A stretch of 64,000 nt of DNA from Gimesia maris (GCF_008298035.1 NZ_CP042910.1:3425001-3489000); one strand, 5' to 3'; shown: positions 18,907-29,161, numbered from the stretch's first letter. Notes: generated from the sequence alone by a model not told the origin. Translations and numbers: made by a program.

Positions 18907-19719
18907 AGTTGCGCACCTGAAGCCGTGGTCAAAAAGACTGAGCTACTTGTATCGCCGTAGACACCGGCAAATGGAAAAACAAATTGCCTGGTTTTGTTAA
19001 ATTAACGGAATCTGAACAGTTTTGAGTCTGCAAAAAGGACCGAATTTCTGTTCGAATATAGCGAGTATTTTCAGTGATTTGAGTTCGGTAAATTGTAAAA
19101 CGTCAGCAGGAAATTATGGGAGAAAGAGTGCTGACAGGGGAAAAGCAACGATCATAAGCGACTGTTACAACTATTCCAGACAGTGTCGTCTTCGGAACTT
19201 TCGAGGAAAATAGAAAGGCAAAAACCAGTTTCTTCAGAATGGCCCTGGACTTGCTTTTCCGGGAAATTGTCCCCGAGATGACTTAATGCAGTTCTGTTTC
19301 TGTCGAAACAGAGTAAGGCGGTGAATTTTGTTAGAAGTGGCTTTGCCTTGATGAAAACAAAATACATTACGATCAAGTGCCAGCTAACGTCGCAGGGCGT
19401 AGGCCGGGACTCGCAAGCCATCTCGCCGTCTGAAATGACGCTGCCAGGGTGGAAATCCATTTCAAGATGAAGTCGCCTCTGGAGACAAGCTCACATCCAA
19501 CGGCCATTTACGGCATACGATCTCCAACTCATGTCAGTTCTTTCAACCGATTTTATTTCAAAGATTGATTCACTACAGAACTAGACGTGCGACAGCCTGT
19601 TTGTATCCAACGACTGGGCGCGAAGCGGGGGCGATGTTAGGATAGAAAACGGGTTATGCCTGAGCGGTTTCAGGATCAACCTGAATTAAAATCCCGGCTA
19701 ATACCAGATTGAGTGAACA
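18907..19719. other. Intergenic region
   Basis: About 810 bases between divergent genes without a convincing coding sequence. A small perfect hairpin, TCTGTTTC-tgtc-GAAACAGA, lies at 19293-19312, without a following T tract. I see nothing else that can be supported here; upstream promoters of the ECF gene and of the SGNH hydrolase are presumably within it. Confidence 0.5.
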
Positions 19720-20847
19720 GTGCAAAAAATGAACGCTCCGCGATTACGAATCCGTTTATCTCTCCTCTTACTTCTGTCAGCGTTCCCCGTGGCCGCTGCA
19801 GAAAAAACAGCATCTCTGCAACTGACATTGCCGCCCACGTTTTATGCAGTGCCCGGAGTGGAGATGAATATCTACTACGACAACATCGTGCTGACCGAAA
19901 CGCCAGAAAAATACCGGTTTGAAGTCAGTTGTAACATTGGCACGGTCGAACAGGACCGCTGGACCATTACACCGACACCGTCCGATGTTGGCCAGCATCC
20001 GTTGTCCATCAAAGTGACTGACGCCAACGGAGCGAACCTGGGAACAGCGAAAACAGTCCTGCATGTTTCAGCGGCCAATTCCGGTTTCCTCCGCGACACC
20101 TGTCGGTTGTTGATTATTGGTGACAGCTTAACAAACGCAACCACATACTCCAACGAAATCGCTCGACTTCTCTCAACACCCGGTAATCCGAAATGGCAGA
20201 TGCTGGGAACACACAGACCGAAATCCGCCGCCGCAGGTGTCGCCCATGAAGGTTACGGTGGTTGGACCTGGCAACGGTTCGTTTCGCAGTACGAGCCCAA
20301 CCCCGATGGTACCAACCGTAAACGCAGCAGCCCCTTCGTGTACGTCGGTAAGGACGGCAAGCCGGGCCTCGACTTCAAACGTTACTTCAAAGAAGAATGC
20401 AACGGCAACACGCCAGACGTTGTGATTATTATGTTGGGCATCAACGATTGTTTCTCAGCGAAACAGGACGCCATTGATGCAAAAGTCGATGGCATGTTCA
20501 CCCAGTCTGATATCTTAATCAAAGCCCTGCAAGCTGCCGCGCCGCAGGCAGAGGTGGGAATTTGTTTGACCACGCCCGGGAATTCCCGCCAGGAAGCATT
20601 TTATGCCAACTACAAAGACCGCTACAGCCGTTGGGGCTGGAAAAAAATTCAACACCGGCTGGTGCAACGGCAAATCGAAAAATTCGCAGGCCGCGAAAAA
20701 CAAAACCTGTTCATCATCCCCACTGAGTTAAACCTTGATGTCGTCAACGGCTATCCCGTCAATAATGGCGTCCATCCCAACAAGGTCGGTTACCAGCAAA
20801 TCGGAGTGAGTATTTATTCGTGGTTGAAGTCTCGGCTGGAAGAATGA
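19720..20847 (+). CDS. Secreted SGNH/GDSL-type hydrolase
   Basis: A 375-residue exported protein; the signal peptide ends near FPVAAAE. An ATG three codons later (19729) is an equally good start, and neither has a clear ribosome site. Residues about 25-120 form an Ig-like or cadherin-like beta domain. The SGNH hydrolase domain follows: CRLLIIGDSLTNATTY gives block I with the nucleophilic Ser, EGYGGWTWQRF block II with Gly, VVIIMLGINDCF block III with Asn, and NGVHPNKVGYQQ the catalytic Asp-x-x-His equivalent with His. Such enzymes are esterases, often deacetylating polysaccharides. It stands alone on the plus strand. Confidence 0.85.
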   Translation: MQKMNAPRLRIRLSLLLLLSAFPVAAAEKTASLQLTLPPTFYAVPGVEMNIYYDNIVLTETPEKYRFEVSCNIGTVEQDRWTITPTPSDVGQHPLSIKVTDANGANLGTAKTVLHVSAANSGFLRDTCRLLIIGDSLTNATTYSNEIARLLSTPGNPKWQMLGTHRPKSAAAGVAHEGYGGWTWQRFVSQYEPNPDGTNRKRSSPFVYVGKDGKPGLDFKRYFKEECNGNTPDVVIIMLGINDCFSAKQDAIDAKVDGMFTQSDILIKALQAAAPQAEVGICLTTPGNSRQEAFYANYKDRYSRWGWKKIQHRLVQRQIEKFAGREKQNLFIIPTELNLDVVNGYPVNNGVHPNKVGYQQIGVSIYSWLKSRLEE

Positions 20848-21103
20848 GGCGAGCCCTCGCATAAATGGCTGGAATGTCGTGAAAGATAGCAGGGCATATC
20901 ATTCCAACTGCAACAGGTTAAGTGCAATTGACCTATTGGGGGAGCGTATGGCAGTGTTCTGTAAACACACGCCGGAACTGGTTCAGGTTTATACCGATCA
21001 ATTGGCATTCGCGCGGCATTCAAAAGGTGTTGTAATAACCTCAAACACTGCGTAGGTAGTATTTGAGTCTGTTATAGTAGATTATTCCAGCCTGTCTCGT
21101 TCA

Positions 21104-21145
21104 CTTCTAATCCGTAGGTCGGTGGTTCGAACCCACCCGGGCGTT
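21104..21145 (+). tRNA. 3' half of tRNA-Arg(UCU), partial
   Basis: Bases 21104-21110 read CTTCTAA, an anticodon loop with anticodon TCT at 21106-21108. Then come the 3' anticodon strand TCCGT, a five-base variable loop AGGTC, a complete T arm GGTGG-TTCGAAC-CCACC (21121-21137) and the acceptor 3' strand CGGGCGT. The bases before 21104 do not pair with the anticodon strand and contain neither a D arm nor the expected ACGCCCG 5' acceptor strand within 250 bases, so only the 3' half is present. Such fragments arise when an integrating element uses the tRNA 3' end as attachment site. An intrinsic terminator follows at once. Confidence 0.6.
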
Positions 21146-21151
21146 ATTCAG

Positions 21152-21184
21152 CGATTCACTGGAGTGGTGAATCGTTTTATTTTG
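21152..21184 (+). terminator. Intrinsic terminator after tRNA fragment
   Basis: Perfect eight-base stem CGATTCAC (21152-21159) and GTGAATCG (21167-21174) with a seven-base loop, followed by TTTTATTTT. It stands seven bases after the tRNA 3' end, so it probably came along with the tRNA gene's own 3' flank. Confidence 0.75.
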
Positions 21185-21400
21185 TTTCTGGGACCGGGTT
21201 CTTCGCAAACGATCAAGCGCCTTTTCGCATACTGTCCTGTTGTTTTCATGGTGGATTTAATTGTCTTTAAAAACTGGTATGAAAACGGGTTTTTAAGTGG
21301 TCCAGGAAGCTTTTTTGTAATCAGGCAAGGCATAATCCTCTAGTTGATGCGTGGAACGCTGGCTTCTGCCTGTATTTGCTATTAAACTGAGAATGTTGAT

Positions 21401-24400
21401 ATGAATTTCAATCTGATTCTCTGTCGCTCTTTTAATACGGATAATGCTAGAACTATGAAGCCATTTTTTCTCCGCTGTGCCGTACCTTCTTTGAAATCCG
21501 CTGGTTGGACTGTTGCTCTGTGTCTGTCACTCTGTGTGACCAGTTTCGTCAGTGCGGCGCCGCTGGTTTACGAAGGGACGGAGGGACCTGGTAAAGGAAA
21601 GCATATCGTTTTTCTTGCAGGCGATCATGAATATCGGTCTGAAGAATCACTGCCGGAACTGGCACGTATTCTGGCAAAACACCACGGCTTCAAGTGTACC
21701 GTGTTGTTTAATATCGATCCGGAAACCGGAGAAATCGTGGCGGGTAACTCCAACATGCCGGGACTCGAAACCCTTAAAACGGCGGATCTGGCGGTAGTAT
21801 TCCTGCGGTTCCAGAATTTCCCCAAAGAACAGATGCAGCATTTCGTTGACTACCTCAAGCGGGGGGGGCCGGCGGTCGGCATGCGAACTGCGACGCATGC
21901 GTTCAATATGCCTGCGACAGCTCCCTTTTCGGAATATTCCTACAACAGTAAAGATAAAGACTACGAACTGGGCTTTGGTCATCAGGTGCTGGGGCAGACC
22001 TGGGTGGGGCACTATGGAACCAACCATAAGCAGAGCACACGTATCAAAGTAGTTGACGACAAGAAGAATCATCCGATTTTGCGCGGTGTGAAAGACATCT
22101 GGGTGCAGGCGGGCGGCTATGTGGGCAAGCCGACTGATGGTGAAGTGCTGACGATGGCACAGCCTTTGAACGGCATGAAACAGGATTCACCTGCCGACGA
22201 GACGAAGCCACCTATGCCTTCCGAATGGACCCGGACGTATACCTCCCCTTCTGGAAAGAAAGGCCGCGTTTTTACGACGCTGTATGGAACACCCGAGGAT
22301 CTATTGAATGAAGGCTACCGGCGGATGCTGGTCAACGCGTGTTTCTGGGCGCTCGGGATGGAAGATGCGATCAAAGAGGACGCTGACGTTGATTTAGTTG
22401 GTCCCTTTAAACCTAACACATTTGGTAATGGAACTTATGCGCGTGGTATCAAACCGGAAGCGTATGCCGGTTTTAAGAGTCCGATACCGGCTAATCACAA
22501 TACTAAAAAGCCGAAAGTAAAACACAAAGGGCATCATCACTCGCAAGAGAAAAATAACAAGCCTGAGAAAAAAACGTCCCGGAAGCCGACGGCTTCGATT
22601 GCGACAGGTAAGCCGGCGCAGTTTGTACGCATTGAACTTCCGGGCGACAAACGCATTCTCACACTGGCAGAAGTCGAAGTGATCAGCGGTGGGAAAAATA
22701 TCGCAAAAGGGGGCAAGGCCACACAGTCGAGCACCATGGGTTCCGCTGTCGCTGCCAAGGCACTGGATGGCAATAAAAGTTCTGACTGGGGTAAAGGGGG
22801 TCAGACCCATACTGCCAATGCGGGCACAAAAAATCCCTGGTGGGAAGTCGATCTGGGGCAGCCAGTCGATGTCGAAAAGATTGGTATCTGGAACCGCCAG
22901 GGGTTCGAGGGACGTCTGGAAGATTTCACACTGACGCTGCTGGACGCAAATCGGAAAGAGGTGTTTAAGGTCGCGAAAGTGGCCGCTCCCTTTACGATGG
23001 AGATTGACGTCAAACACGGGGGCAAGCTGGAATATCTGACCTTCAGGGGATCAGCGGGTGTTCCGTATAAGTCAACGTCCAAGTCCGTCGGTGCGGAGTC
23101 TCACAGCCAAAACGACGATCCGACGCTGGTCGACGTACCGGCTGGTTACCGTGATCCCCTGCCCTTTGCTTTTCAACAGGGAGATGTGGTTGCCATTCTC
23201 GGTAATGGACTGCCTGATCGGATGCAGCATGACGGCTGGCTGGAAACACTGTTACAGAGTGAACTGCAGGGAAAACAGGTTCGTTTTCGAAACATGAGTG
23301 CAAGCGGCGACCGTGTGGATTCATTTCCGCGCAGCAAAGGTGCCGCCACGATTACCGAATATCTGCGGCATGTGAAAGCGGACGTCGTGTTTGCTTTCTT
23401 CGGCTTTAATGAATCTTTCGAAGGTGTGAAGCAGGCGGACGAGTATCAGAGAAAGCTCGTGGACTTTGTCAAAAGGACCCGTGGCTCCAAGGCGAACGGA
23501 AAATCTTTTCCTCGCATTGTTTTGTTCAGCCCGATTGCACATGAAGATACCGGAAACAAAAACGTGCCTGATGGCAAGGCGCACAACATACAACTGGCCG
23601 CCTATACCAAGGCCACGGCAGCCGCAGCGCGAGAAGCGGGGGTCGGGTATGTTGATCTGTTTCACCCTTCTCTGCAGATGTTCAAGGAGTCGAGTGCGCC
23701 ACTGACCATCAACGGAGTGCATCTGACCGAAGAAGGTAACAAAAAACTGGCCGAAATTATTTCGTCGTCATTGTCCGGTCACCAGGTGAGCGCATCGCAG
23801 ACGATGGAACCTCTGCGGTCGGCTGTACTGGATAAGGCGTATAAGTGGAATAACCGCTATCGTGCCCGTGATGGGAACGATGTGTGGGGAGGCAGATCGA
23901 TTCTCAAGTTTACGAACGATCAGACTAACGCCGTTGTCTTGCAGCATGAGCTTTCGATGCTGGATGTGATGACGAACAATCGAGATGAACGTATCTGGGC
24001 CGTTGCCAAGGGTGAGGATCTTAAAGTTGACGACAGCAATGTACCGCAGCCCGTTAAAGTGATCTCGAATGTCGGTGGAGGCAGCAAGAGTTCCAGTGCA
24101 GTGAAAGAGGGGAACCTCAACTATATCAGTGGTGAGGAAGGCATTCAACATATGGCTCTTGCTGACGGTTTTGAGGTCAGCCTGTTCGCCGATGAAAAAC
24201 AGTTCCCCGAACTGGTCAACCCGGTACAAATGCAGTTCGATACCAAAGGGCGCCTGTGGGCGGCTGTCTGGCCGACTTATCCCAAGTGGGAACCGCTGAA
24301 AGAGATGAACGATGCATTGATCATTCTGCATGATGATGACAACGACGGCAAAGCAGATCGCGTGACCGAGTTTGCCCGGATCCAGAATCCGCTGGGTTTT

Positions 24401-26587
24401 GAGTTCTGGAATGGGGGTGTGCTGGTGGCCTCCGCACCGGAAATCGTCTTCCTGAAAGACACAGATGGTGATGACGTAGCCGATGTCCGTACTGTGATGC
24501 TGCAGGGCCTCGATTCTTCTGATACTCACCATGCTGCGAATAATCTGATTTATGGTCCAGATGGTGCCATCTACTGGCAGAGTGGTGTATTCATGGTGCA
24601 TAACCACGAACACCCCTGGGGACCGTCTCTACAGGCCAGTGAGTCGGCCATGTATCGCTTTGATCCGCGACGGTTCACCATTTCGATGCATGCGATCAAT
24701 TCTCCGAATCCGCACGGCATTTCATTTGATTACTGGGGTTATCATTACGCAACCGATGGAACCGGGGGCCGTGCGTACCAGGTACGACCGGATAAAGCCG
24801 GATTCAAAATGCACGAACTGTTGAAAAAAGAAGTGCGACCTGTCACCGCCAGCGAAGTGGTCAGCAGTGCTCACTTTCCTGAAGATATGCAGGGGGACTT
24901 TCTGATCTGTAACGTGATCGGGTTTCTGGGCATCAAGCACTACGATCTGGCACGAAACGCCGAAGATGGTACTGTGTGGGGTGAGCCTGCCGGTGATGAC
25001 CTGGCGGTAATGAGAGTTAATGCAGACGGATCCAGAACGGAAGACAAATCCAAAGGCCTGATGATGAGTGGAGACAAGAATTTCCGCCCTGCCGATGCGA
25101 TTTTTGCCCCTGATGGATCATTGTATTTCTGCGACTGGCATAATGTCATTATCGGACACATGCAGCATAATGTGCGTGATCCCAACCGCGACCATCAACA
25201 TGGTCGTATTTATAGAATGACGGCGAAGGGACGTCCCCTGCAGGAGCCGGTTGCTATTGACGGTCAGCCAATTGCCGCATTGCTCGAAAATCTGAAATCG
25301 CCCATTGATGGCATTCGCCATCGGACCCGCGTCGAATTGAGTGAACGCGATTCAGAGGCTGTGATTGCTGCCACCAGGGAGTGGGTCAAACAGTTTGATC
25401 CGAATAAAAAAGAAGATGCGCACCACCTGCTCGAAGCGCTCTGGCTGCATCAGCAACATAACGACCGGAATCTTGAGTTACTGGGAGTGCTGTTGAAGTC
25501 TCCTGAGCCTCACGCGCGGATTGCCGCGAACACGGTGAAGCATTTGTGGTTCAACGTGGAAAGCACGATGCGTGGTGGCGTGATTGCGGAATCGGAGGAA
25601 GCCGCAACACAGAAGTCAGGCATTCTCAGTGATACGCCTGAACTCACGACGATTCGCATCGGGACGGTCCGCGAACGGATGAGATATGATGTGACGAAAT
25701 TGACCGTCAAGCCTGGCAAGAAAGTGAAGCTTACATTTGCGAACCCGGATTATATGCCTCATAACATTATGCTGGTCAATCCCGGGAAAGCTGATGAAGT
25801 GGGACTCGCGGCGATTGATCTGGGAGCCAGCGGGTTTTCCGTTGGTTTTGTTCCGGAGAGTAAAGAAATCCTGTGGGCCAGCAAGCTGGTTGACCATGGT
25901 CAGGAAGAGACGATCGAGTTTGTTGCTCCGACGATGGAAGGCGCTTATCCTTATATCTGCTCCTTCCCCGGACATCACCTGCTGATGCGTGGAACGATGT
26001 ACGTGACGAACGATCTCAAAGAATTTCTTGCTAAAAATCCAGAGCAGGTTACTAAGATTACAGAGTGGAAACTGGCCGATCTGGAAGCCGACCTGAAACG
26101 GGTGGGACAGCATCGAAACTTTACGCGGGGACAGCAGGTTTTCACCAAACTTGCCTGTGCCCAGTGTCATAAGTTAAATAAGGACAGTACGACCCTCGGC
26201 AATAATCTTTCAATCGGTCCCAATCTTGATGAAGTCATCAAGAAGCATAAGAACGACCCTAAAGCCATCCTGGCGGAGATTCTGGAGCCTTCCCGTAAAA
26301 TTGAGGATAAGTACAAAACGGTATTGATCCTGCTGGATGACGGACGGAGCCTGAACGGCAACATCGTCGCAGAGGATCAGACCTCAATCACAATCGTGAC
26401 GGGGCCGCCTCAGGTGAAGGAGCAGAAAGTATTGAAGAGTGCGATCGAGTTCCAGCGCAGCTCCCCTGTCTCCATCATGCCGGCAGCGTTGCTGAATACT
26501 CTAGGCAAAGAAGAAATTCTGGATCTGCTGGCATACGTACTCTCAGGTGGAAACGCTAAAGATGCAGCCTTCCATCATCATCATTAA
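21401..26587 (+). CDS. Giant secreted ThuA/SGNH/PVC dehydrogenase/cupredoxin/cytochrome c protein
   Basis: A 1,728-residue exported protein; the start may instead be the ATG at 21455, directly before the basic-hydrophobic signal region. Domains in order: ThuA-like glutamine-amidotransferase fold (about 65-320, with GKHIVFLAGDHEYRSEE); a Lys/His-rich linker; a discoidin-like carbohydrate-binding module (about 405-560, NPWWEVDLGQPVDVEKIGIW); an SGNH hydrolase (about 590-790, VVAILGNGLPDRM and NGVHLTEEGNKK); a PVC-type membrane-bound dehydrogenase propeller (about 910-1290); HEAT-like helices; a cupredoxin with type I copper ligands H1454, C1520, H1525 and M1529; and a cytochrome c motif CAQCH (C1586, C1589, H1590). 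It ends in four His. This suggests periplasmic oxidation of a sugar with electrons passing through copper and haem. It appears monocistronic. Confidence 0.9.
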   Translation: MNFNLILCRSFNTDNARTMKPFFLRCAVPSLKSAGWTVALCLSLCVTSFVSAAPLVYEGTEGPGKGKHIVFLAGDHEYRSEESLPELARILAKHHGFKCTVLFNIDPETGEIVAGNSNMPGLETLKTADLAVVFLRFQNFPKEQMQHFVDYLKRGGPAVGMRTATHAFNMPATAPFSEYSYNSKDKDYELGFGHQVLGQTWVGHYGTNHKQSTRIKVVDDKKNHPILRGVKDIWVQAGGYVGKPTDGEVLTMAQPLNGMKQDSPADETKPPMPSEWTRTYTSPSGKKGRVFTTLYGTPEDLLNEGYRRMLVNACFWALGMEDAIKEDADVDLVGPFKPNTFGNGTYARGIKPEAYAGFKSPIPANHNTKKPKVKHKGHHHSQEKNNKPEKKTSRKPTASIATGKPAQFVRIELPGDKRILTLAEVEVISGGKNIAKGGKATQSSTMGSAVAAKALDGNKSSDWGKGGQTHTANAGTKNPWWEVDLGQPVDVEKIGIWNRQGFEGRLEDFTLTLLDANRKEVFKVAKVAAPFTMEIDVKHGGKLEYLTFRGSAGVPYKSTSKSVGAESHSQNDDPTLVDVPAGYRDPLPFAFQQGDVVAILGNGLPDRMQHDGWLETLLQSELQGKQVRFRNMSASGDRVDSFPRSKGAATITEYLRHVKADVVFAFFGFNESFEGVKQADEYQRKLVDFVKRTRGSKANGKSFPRIVLFSPIAHEDTGNKNVPDGKAHNIQLAAYTKATAAAAREAGVGYVDLFHPSLQMFKESSAPLTINGVHLTEEGNKKLAEIISSSLSGHQVSASQTMEPLRSAVLDKAYKWNNRYRARDGNDVWGGRSILKFTNDQTNAVVLQHELSMLDVMTNNRDERIWAVAKGEDLKVDDSNVPQPVKVISNVGGGSKSSSAVKEGNLNYISGEEGIQHMALADGFEVSLFADEKQFPELVNPVQMQFDTKGRLWAAVWPTYPKWEPLKEMNDALIILHDDDNDGKADRVTEFARIQNPLGFEFWNGGVLVASAPEIVFLKDTDGDDVADVRTVMLQGLDSSDTHHAANNLIYGPDGAIYWQSGVFMVHNHEHPWGPSLQASESAMYRFDPRRFTISMHAINSPNPHGISFDYWGYHYATDGTGGRAYQVRPDKAGFKMHELLKKEVRPVTASEVVSSAHFPEDMQGDFLICNVIGFLGIKHYDLARNAEDGTVWGEPAGDDLAVMRVNADGSRTEDKSKGLMMSGDKNFRPADAIFAPDGSLYFCDWHNVIIGHMQHNVRDPNRDHQHGRIYRMTAKGRPLQEPVAIDGQPIAALLENLKSPIDGIRHRTRVELSERDSEAVIAATREWVKQFDPNKKEDAHHLLEALWLHQQHNDRNLELLGVLLKSPEPHARIAANTVKHLWFNVESTMRGGVIAESEEAATQKSGILSDTPELTTIRIGTVRERMRYDVTKLTVKPGKKVKLTFANPDYMPHNIMLVNPGKADEVGLAAIDLGASGFSVGFVPESKEILWASKLVDHGQEETIEFVAPTMEGAYPYICSFPGHHLLMRGTMYVTNDLKEFLAKNPEQVTKITEWKLADLEADLKRVGQHRNFTRGQQVFTKLACAQCHKLNKDSTTLGNNLSIGPNLDEVIKKHKNDPKAILAEILEPSRKIEDKYKTVLILLDDGRSLNGNIVAEDQTSITIVTGPPQVKEQKVLKSAIEFQRSSPVSIMPAALLNTLGKEEILDLLAYVLSGGNAKDAAFHHHH

Positions 26588-26776
26588 CCGCGCAACGTAT
26601 TACAATGATGATCGAATAGAAGTGGCGGCGCGAAGGTGATTGTTACTGATCGTATTGTCGCGCCATGCGGTTTATTCATGATATTCGCAGAAAAACCAGA
26701 GCAAAGGCAGTACTGCAAACAGGTTTTGTGAGCGTAGTCTATGCCTGCATTGAAGGACGTCTCTGTTCGCCTGATG

Positions 26777-29161
26777 TCATCTGTTAATTGACATCAGTTT
26801 CGGATGCGTCGCCAGTTCCTGCAGGTCTTTTATATCGATCGGTTTTACGTAGTACTCATCACAGCCATGTTTTCGCGCCTGCTGACGGTGTTCATCGTCA
26901 TTGTGTCCAGTTAAAGCTACGATGAGTGTTGAGTTCTTTTGATCAAGTCTTCGGAGTTCTCGAGCGACTTCCAGGCCACTCATGTCTGGCAGCATCAGAT
27001 CCAATACGACAATTTCAGGTGGCGTTTCCTGAAACATTCTGATTGCAGTCGCGCCACTGGTGGCCACCAGAGGTGCGTGGCCCAGCTTTTCAAACAGGAG
27101 TGATATCATACGGGCAATGCCAGCCGTATCTTCAATGATCAGCACTCGACGGGAGGGAATGTTCTGGGAAGACAACGACGTCGATTCGGATTCCGCAAAG
27201 GTGGAGTTCTCTTCTGATTCCAGTGCGGGCAGTCTGACGGAGAATACTGAGCCCCGATCTGCGCCTTCGCTGTCGGCCGAGACACTTCCCTGGTGGAGTT
27301 CGACCAATTGTTTCACCAGGCTGAGTCCTAAGCCGAGTCCCCCTTTGGAATGCAGCTTCGAGCGTTGCTCCTGGGTGAATGTGGAAAATACGTCCTGCAG
27401 TAATTCGGGATCTATTCCGAAGCCGTTATCGCAGACTTCGATCACGGCGGCATCCCTGTCCTGTTTTGTGTTAAGCCAGATCGTGCCTTTTTTATCTGTA
27501 TATTTTGAGGCATTTGTTAACAGGTTCGCGAAAACCTGTGCCAGCCGAATTTCATCACCTTCCAGGAAGATTGGCGTTTCTGACAGTTCCAGTTTCAAGT
27601 CTTGCTGCTTCTCTCGAATGAAGGGATTGACAGTTTCGATGGCTCGGTTCAGAACGTGCGTCAGGTCGAGTGTTTCTTTTTTCAGATCAATTTTGCCGTG
27701 CACAATACGGGATGCATCCAGCAAATCATTGATCAGGTGTTTCATTTGATCAAGTTGACGCTGCATTGTCTCGCAAGACTCTCGAATGAGAGATGGATCA
27801 AGATCATCCATCTGCAGCAGGCCCACAGCCAGTTCCATTGGCGCCAGTGGACCTCTTAATTCATGGGCCAGCATGGCAAGGAATTCATCCTTGCGACGGT
27901 CGGCCTGCTGTAAGGCTTGTGCTTTCTCTTCGTTTGCCTTGTTCAACGCAGCCAGTTCCACATTCGCTTTGTTAAGCTTACGTTGCAGAGTGATCAGGCT
28001 GTTATTCAACCGGCTGAGATCATCGTCCGACTGGTTCAGTCCTGAAAGAACCTGTGCTTCTACCTGTTGAGATGTTGCTGATAAAGCGGACCGGTTATCC
28101 GCCTGGCACCGGGATTGAATCAGCCTGTTGGCTACATCGATCGCGTCTTTTCCGTCAAGAGCAGCTGCATCGGCTCCCACACGCTTCCAGAGATAGGGAT
28201 CGATATTAAAAGGATAGCCTCCTGCGAGGATCTTTACCTGTTCGCATCCCGAGTGGGAACGCACGATGCGAATGACATCGGCCATGGCGAATAAATGTTG
28301 TGTCATGGTGCAGGATATGGCGAGTATTTGTGCCCTGCTGGATGCGAGAGTCTCCGCTATGCTTTCCGGCGGTACGTTTGCTCCCAGGTAAATTGTATTC
28401 CAGCCACTGACTTCGAAGAGATCAGCTACAATCCGCAGACCCACTTCATGCAGTTCATCGCCGACGCAGGTTGCTACCAGGGTCTGGTCTGCAGAAGTGG
28501 TTTTGAGAAACCAGGGTTGAAGCTGTGACATGACAAACTGCGTTGCCGCGGTACAATAGTGTTCCTGGGCCACGCTGATTTGTCCCGTCTGCCATAAACG
28601 ACCCAGTTCGTGCTGTGCAGGCTGAATCACATCCAGGTAAATCGATTCGATTTCGACTCCTGATTGAATGGCTTTCATCACCATATTCAGGGCGTCAGTG
28701 CGATGTGTAGCAAGCAGTGATGTCAGATAATTATGCTGTAGTTGTGCCAGTGGAGGACAGACACGCGCGGGGGGCTCAACGGGGCGATCGACAAGCAGTG
28801 AATTTCGAGCCGTATCAATATAATGCTGGACGACGTTAGCCACTTCCTGCGGAAATTCTGCTTCTACAACGCTAATTAACGCGTCCAGAAAGTGTGAGAT
28901 CTCACAGAAATAGGGAGAAACTGATTCGGGAAGCCGGGTGACCCAGTGCACGTAGTCATTTAACAGAACCGTGCTTTTGAATTCTATACTGGCAGCGAGG
29001 ATAAGAATATGGGTCTCAGACTGTTCAAGTCTTGTAACGGGCGGAGTTCCCTTATTCAAAGCAGAAGAGGATTCCAGATGCGAGCAAATGGCTTCCGCTA
29101 TAGTTCGTCGCCCCTCTCTGAGCATGTGAGCAGAGATACGGGCTGTGTCTGTCACGCACAT
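26777..29161 (-). CDS. Cobalamin-binding hybrid histidine kinase
   Basis: A 794-residue cytoplasmic sensor without membrane helices. Residues 1-150 are helical and unrecognised. Residues about 155-345 form a B12-binding module: the helical part carries W190-x9-E200-H201 (LWQTGQISVAQEHYCTA), the pattern of CarH-type adenosylcobalamin photoreceptors, and the Rossmann part carries DELHEVG with H238 as the lower axial ligand (E replaces the usual D of D-x-H-x-x-G). A coiled coil (about 375-415) leads to a HisKA domain with phospho-acceptor H433 in AHELRGP, an ATPase domain (NLLTNASKYTD, GLGLGLSLVKQL) and a C-terminal receiver with D721 (VVLDLMLPDMSG) and K in YYVKP. No output gene is adjacent. 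It may sense light or cobalamin. Confidence 0.88.
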   Translation of the reverse strand: MCVTDTARISAHMLREGRRTIAEAICSHLESSSALNKGTPPVTRLEQSETHILILAASIEFKSTVLLNDYVHWVTRLPESVSPYFCEISHFLDALISVVEAEFPQEVANVVQHYIDTARNSLLVDRPVEPPARVCPPLAQLQHNYLTSLLATHRTDALNMVMKAIQSGVEIESIYLDVIQPAQHELGRLWQTGQISVAQEHYCTAATQFVMSQLQPWFLKTTSADQTLVATCVGDELHEVGLRIVADLFEVSGWNTIYLGANVPPESIAETLASSRAQILAISCTMTQHLFAMADVIRIVRSHSGCEQVKILAGGYPFNIDPYLWKRVGADAAALDGKDAIDVANRLIQSRCQADNRSALSATSQQVEAQVLSGLNQSDDDLSRLNNSLITLQRKLNKANVELAALNKANEEKAQALQQADRRKDEFLAMLAHELRGPLAPMELAVGLLQMDDLDPSLIRESCETMQRQLDQMKHLINDLLDASRIVHGKIDLKKETLDLTHVLNRAIETVNPFIREKQQDLKLELSETPIFLEGDEIRLAQVFANLLTNASKYTDKKGTIWLNTKQDRDAAVIEVCDNGFGIDPELLQDVFSTFTQEQRSKLHSKGGLGLGLSLVKQLVELHQGSVSADSEGADRGSVFSVRLPALESEENSTFAESESTSLSSQNIPSRRVLIIEDTAGIARMISLLFEKLGHAPLVATSGATAIRMFQETPPEIVVLDLMLPDMSGLEVARELRRLDQKNSTLIVALTGHNDDEHRQQARKHGCDEYYVKPIDIKDLQELATHPKLMSINR

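Noticed and set aside
20848-21103. Group I intron splitting tRNA-Arg
   Set aside because: No 5' tRNA half with the matching acceptor strand is found in the preceding 250 bases.
21122-21343. 73-residue plus-strand frame
   Set aside because: It overlaps the tRNA 3' half and terminator and has no recognisable protein features.
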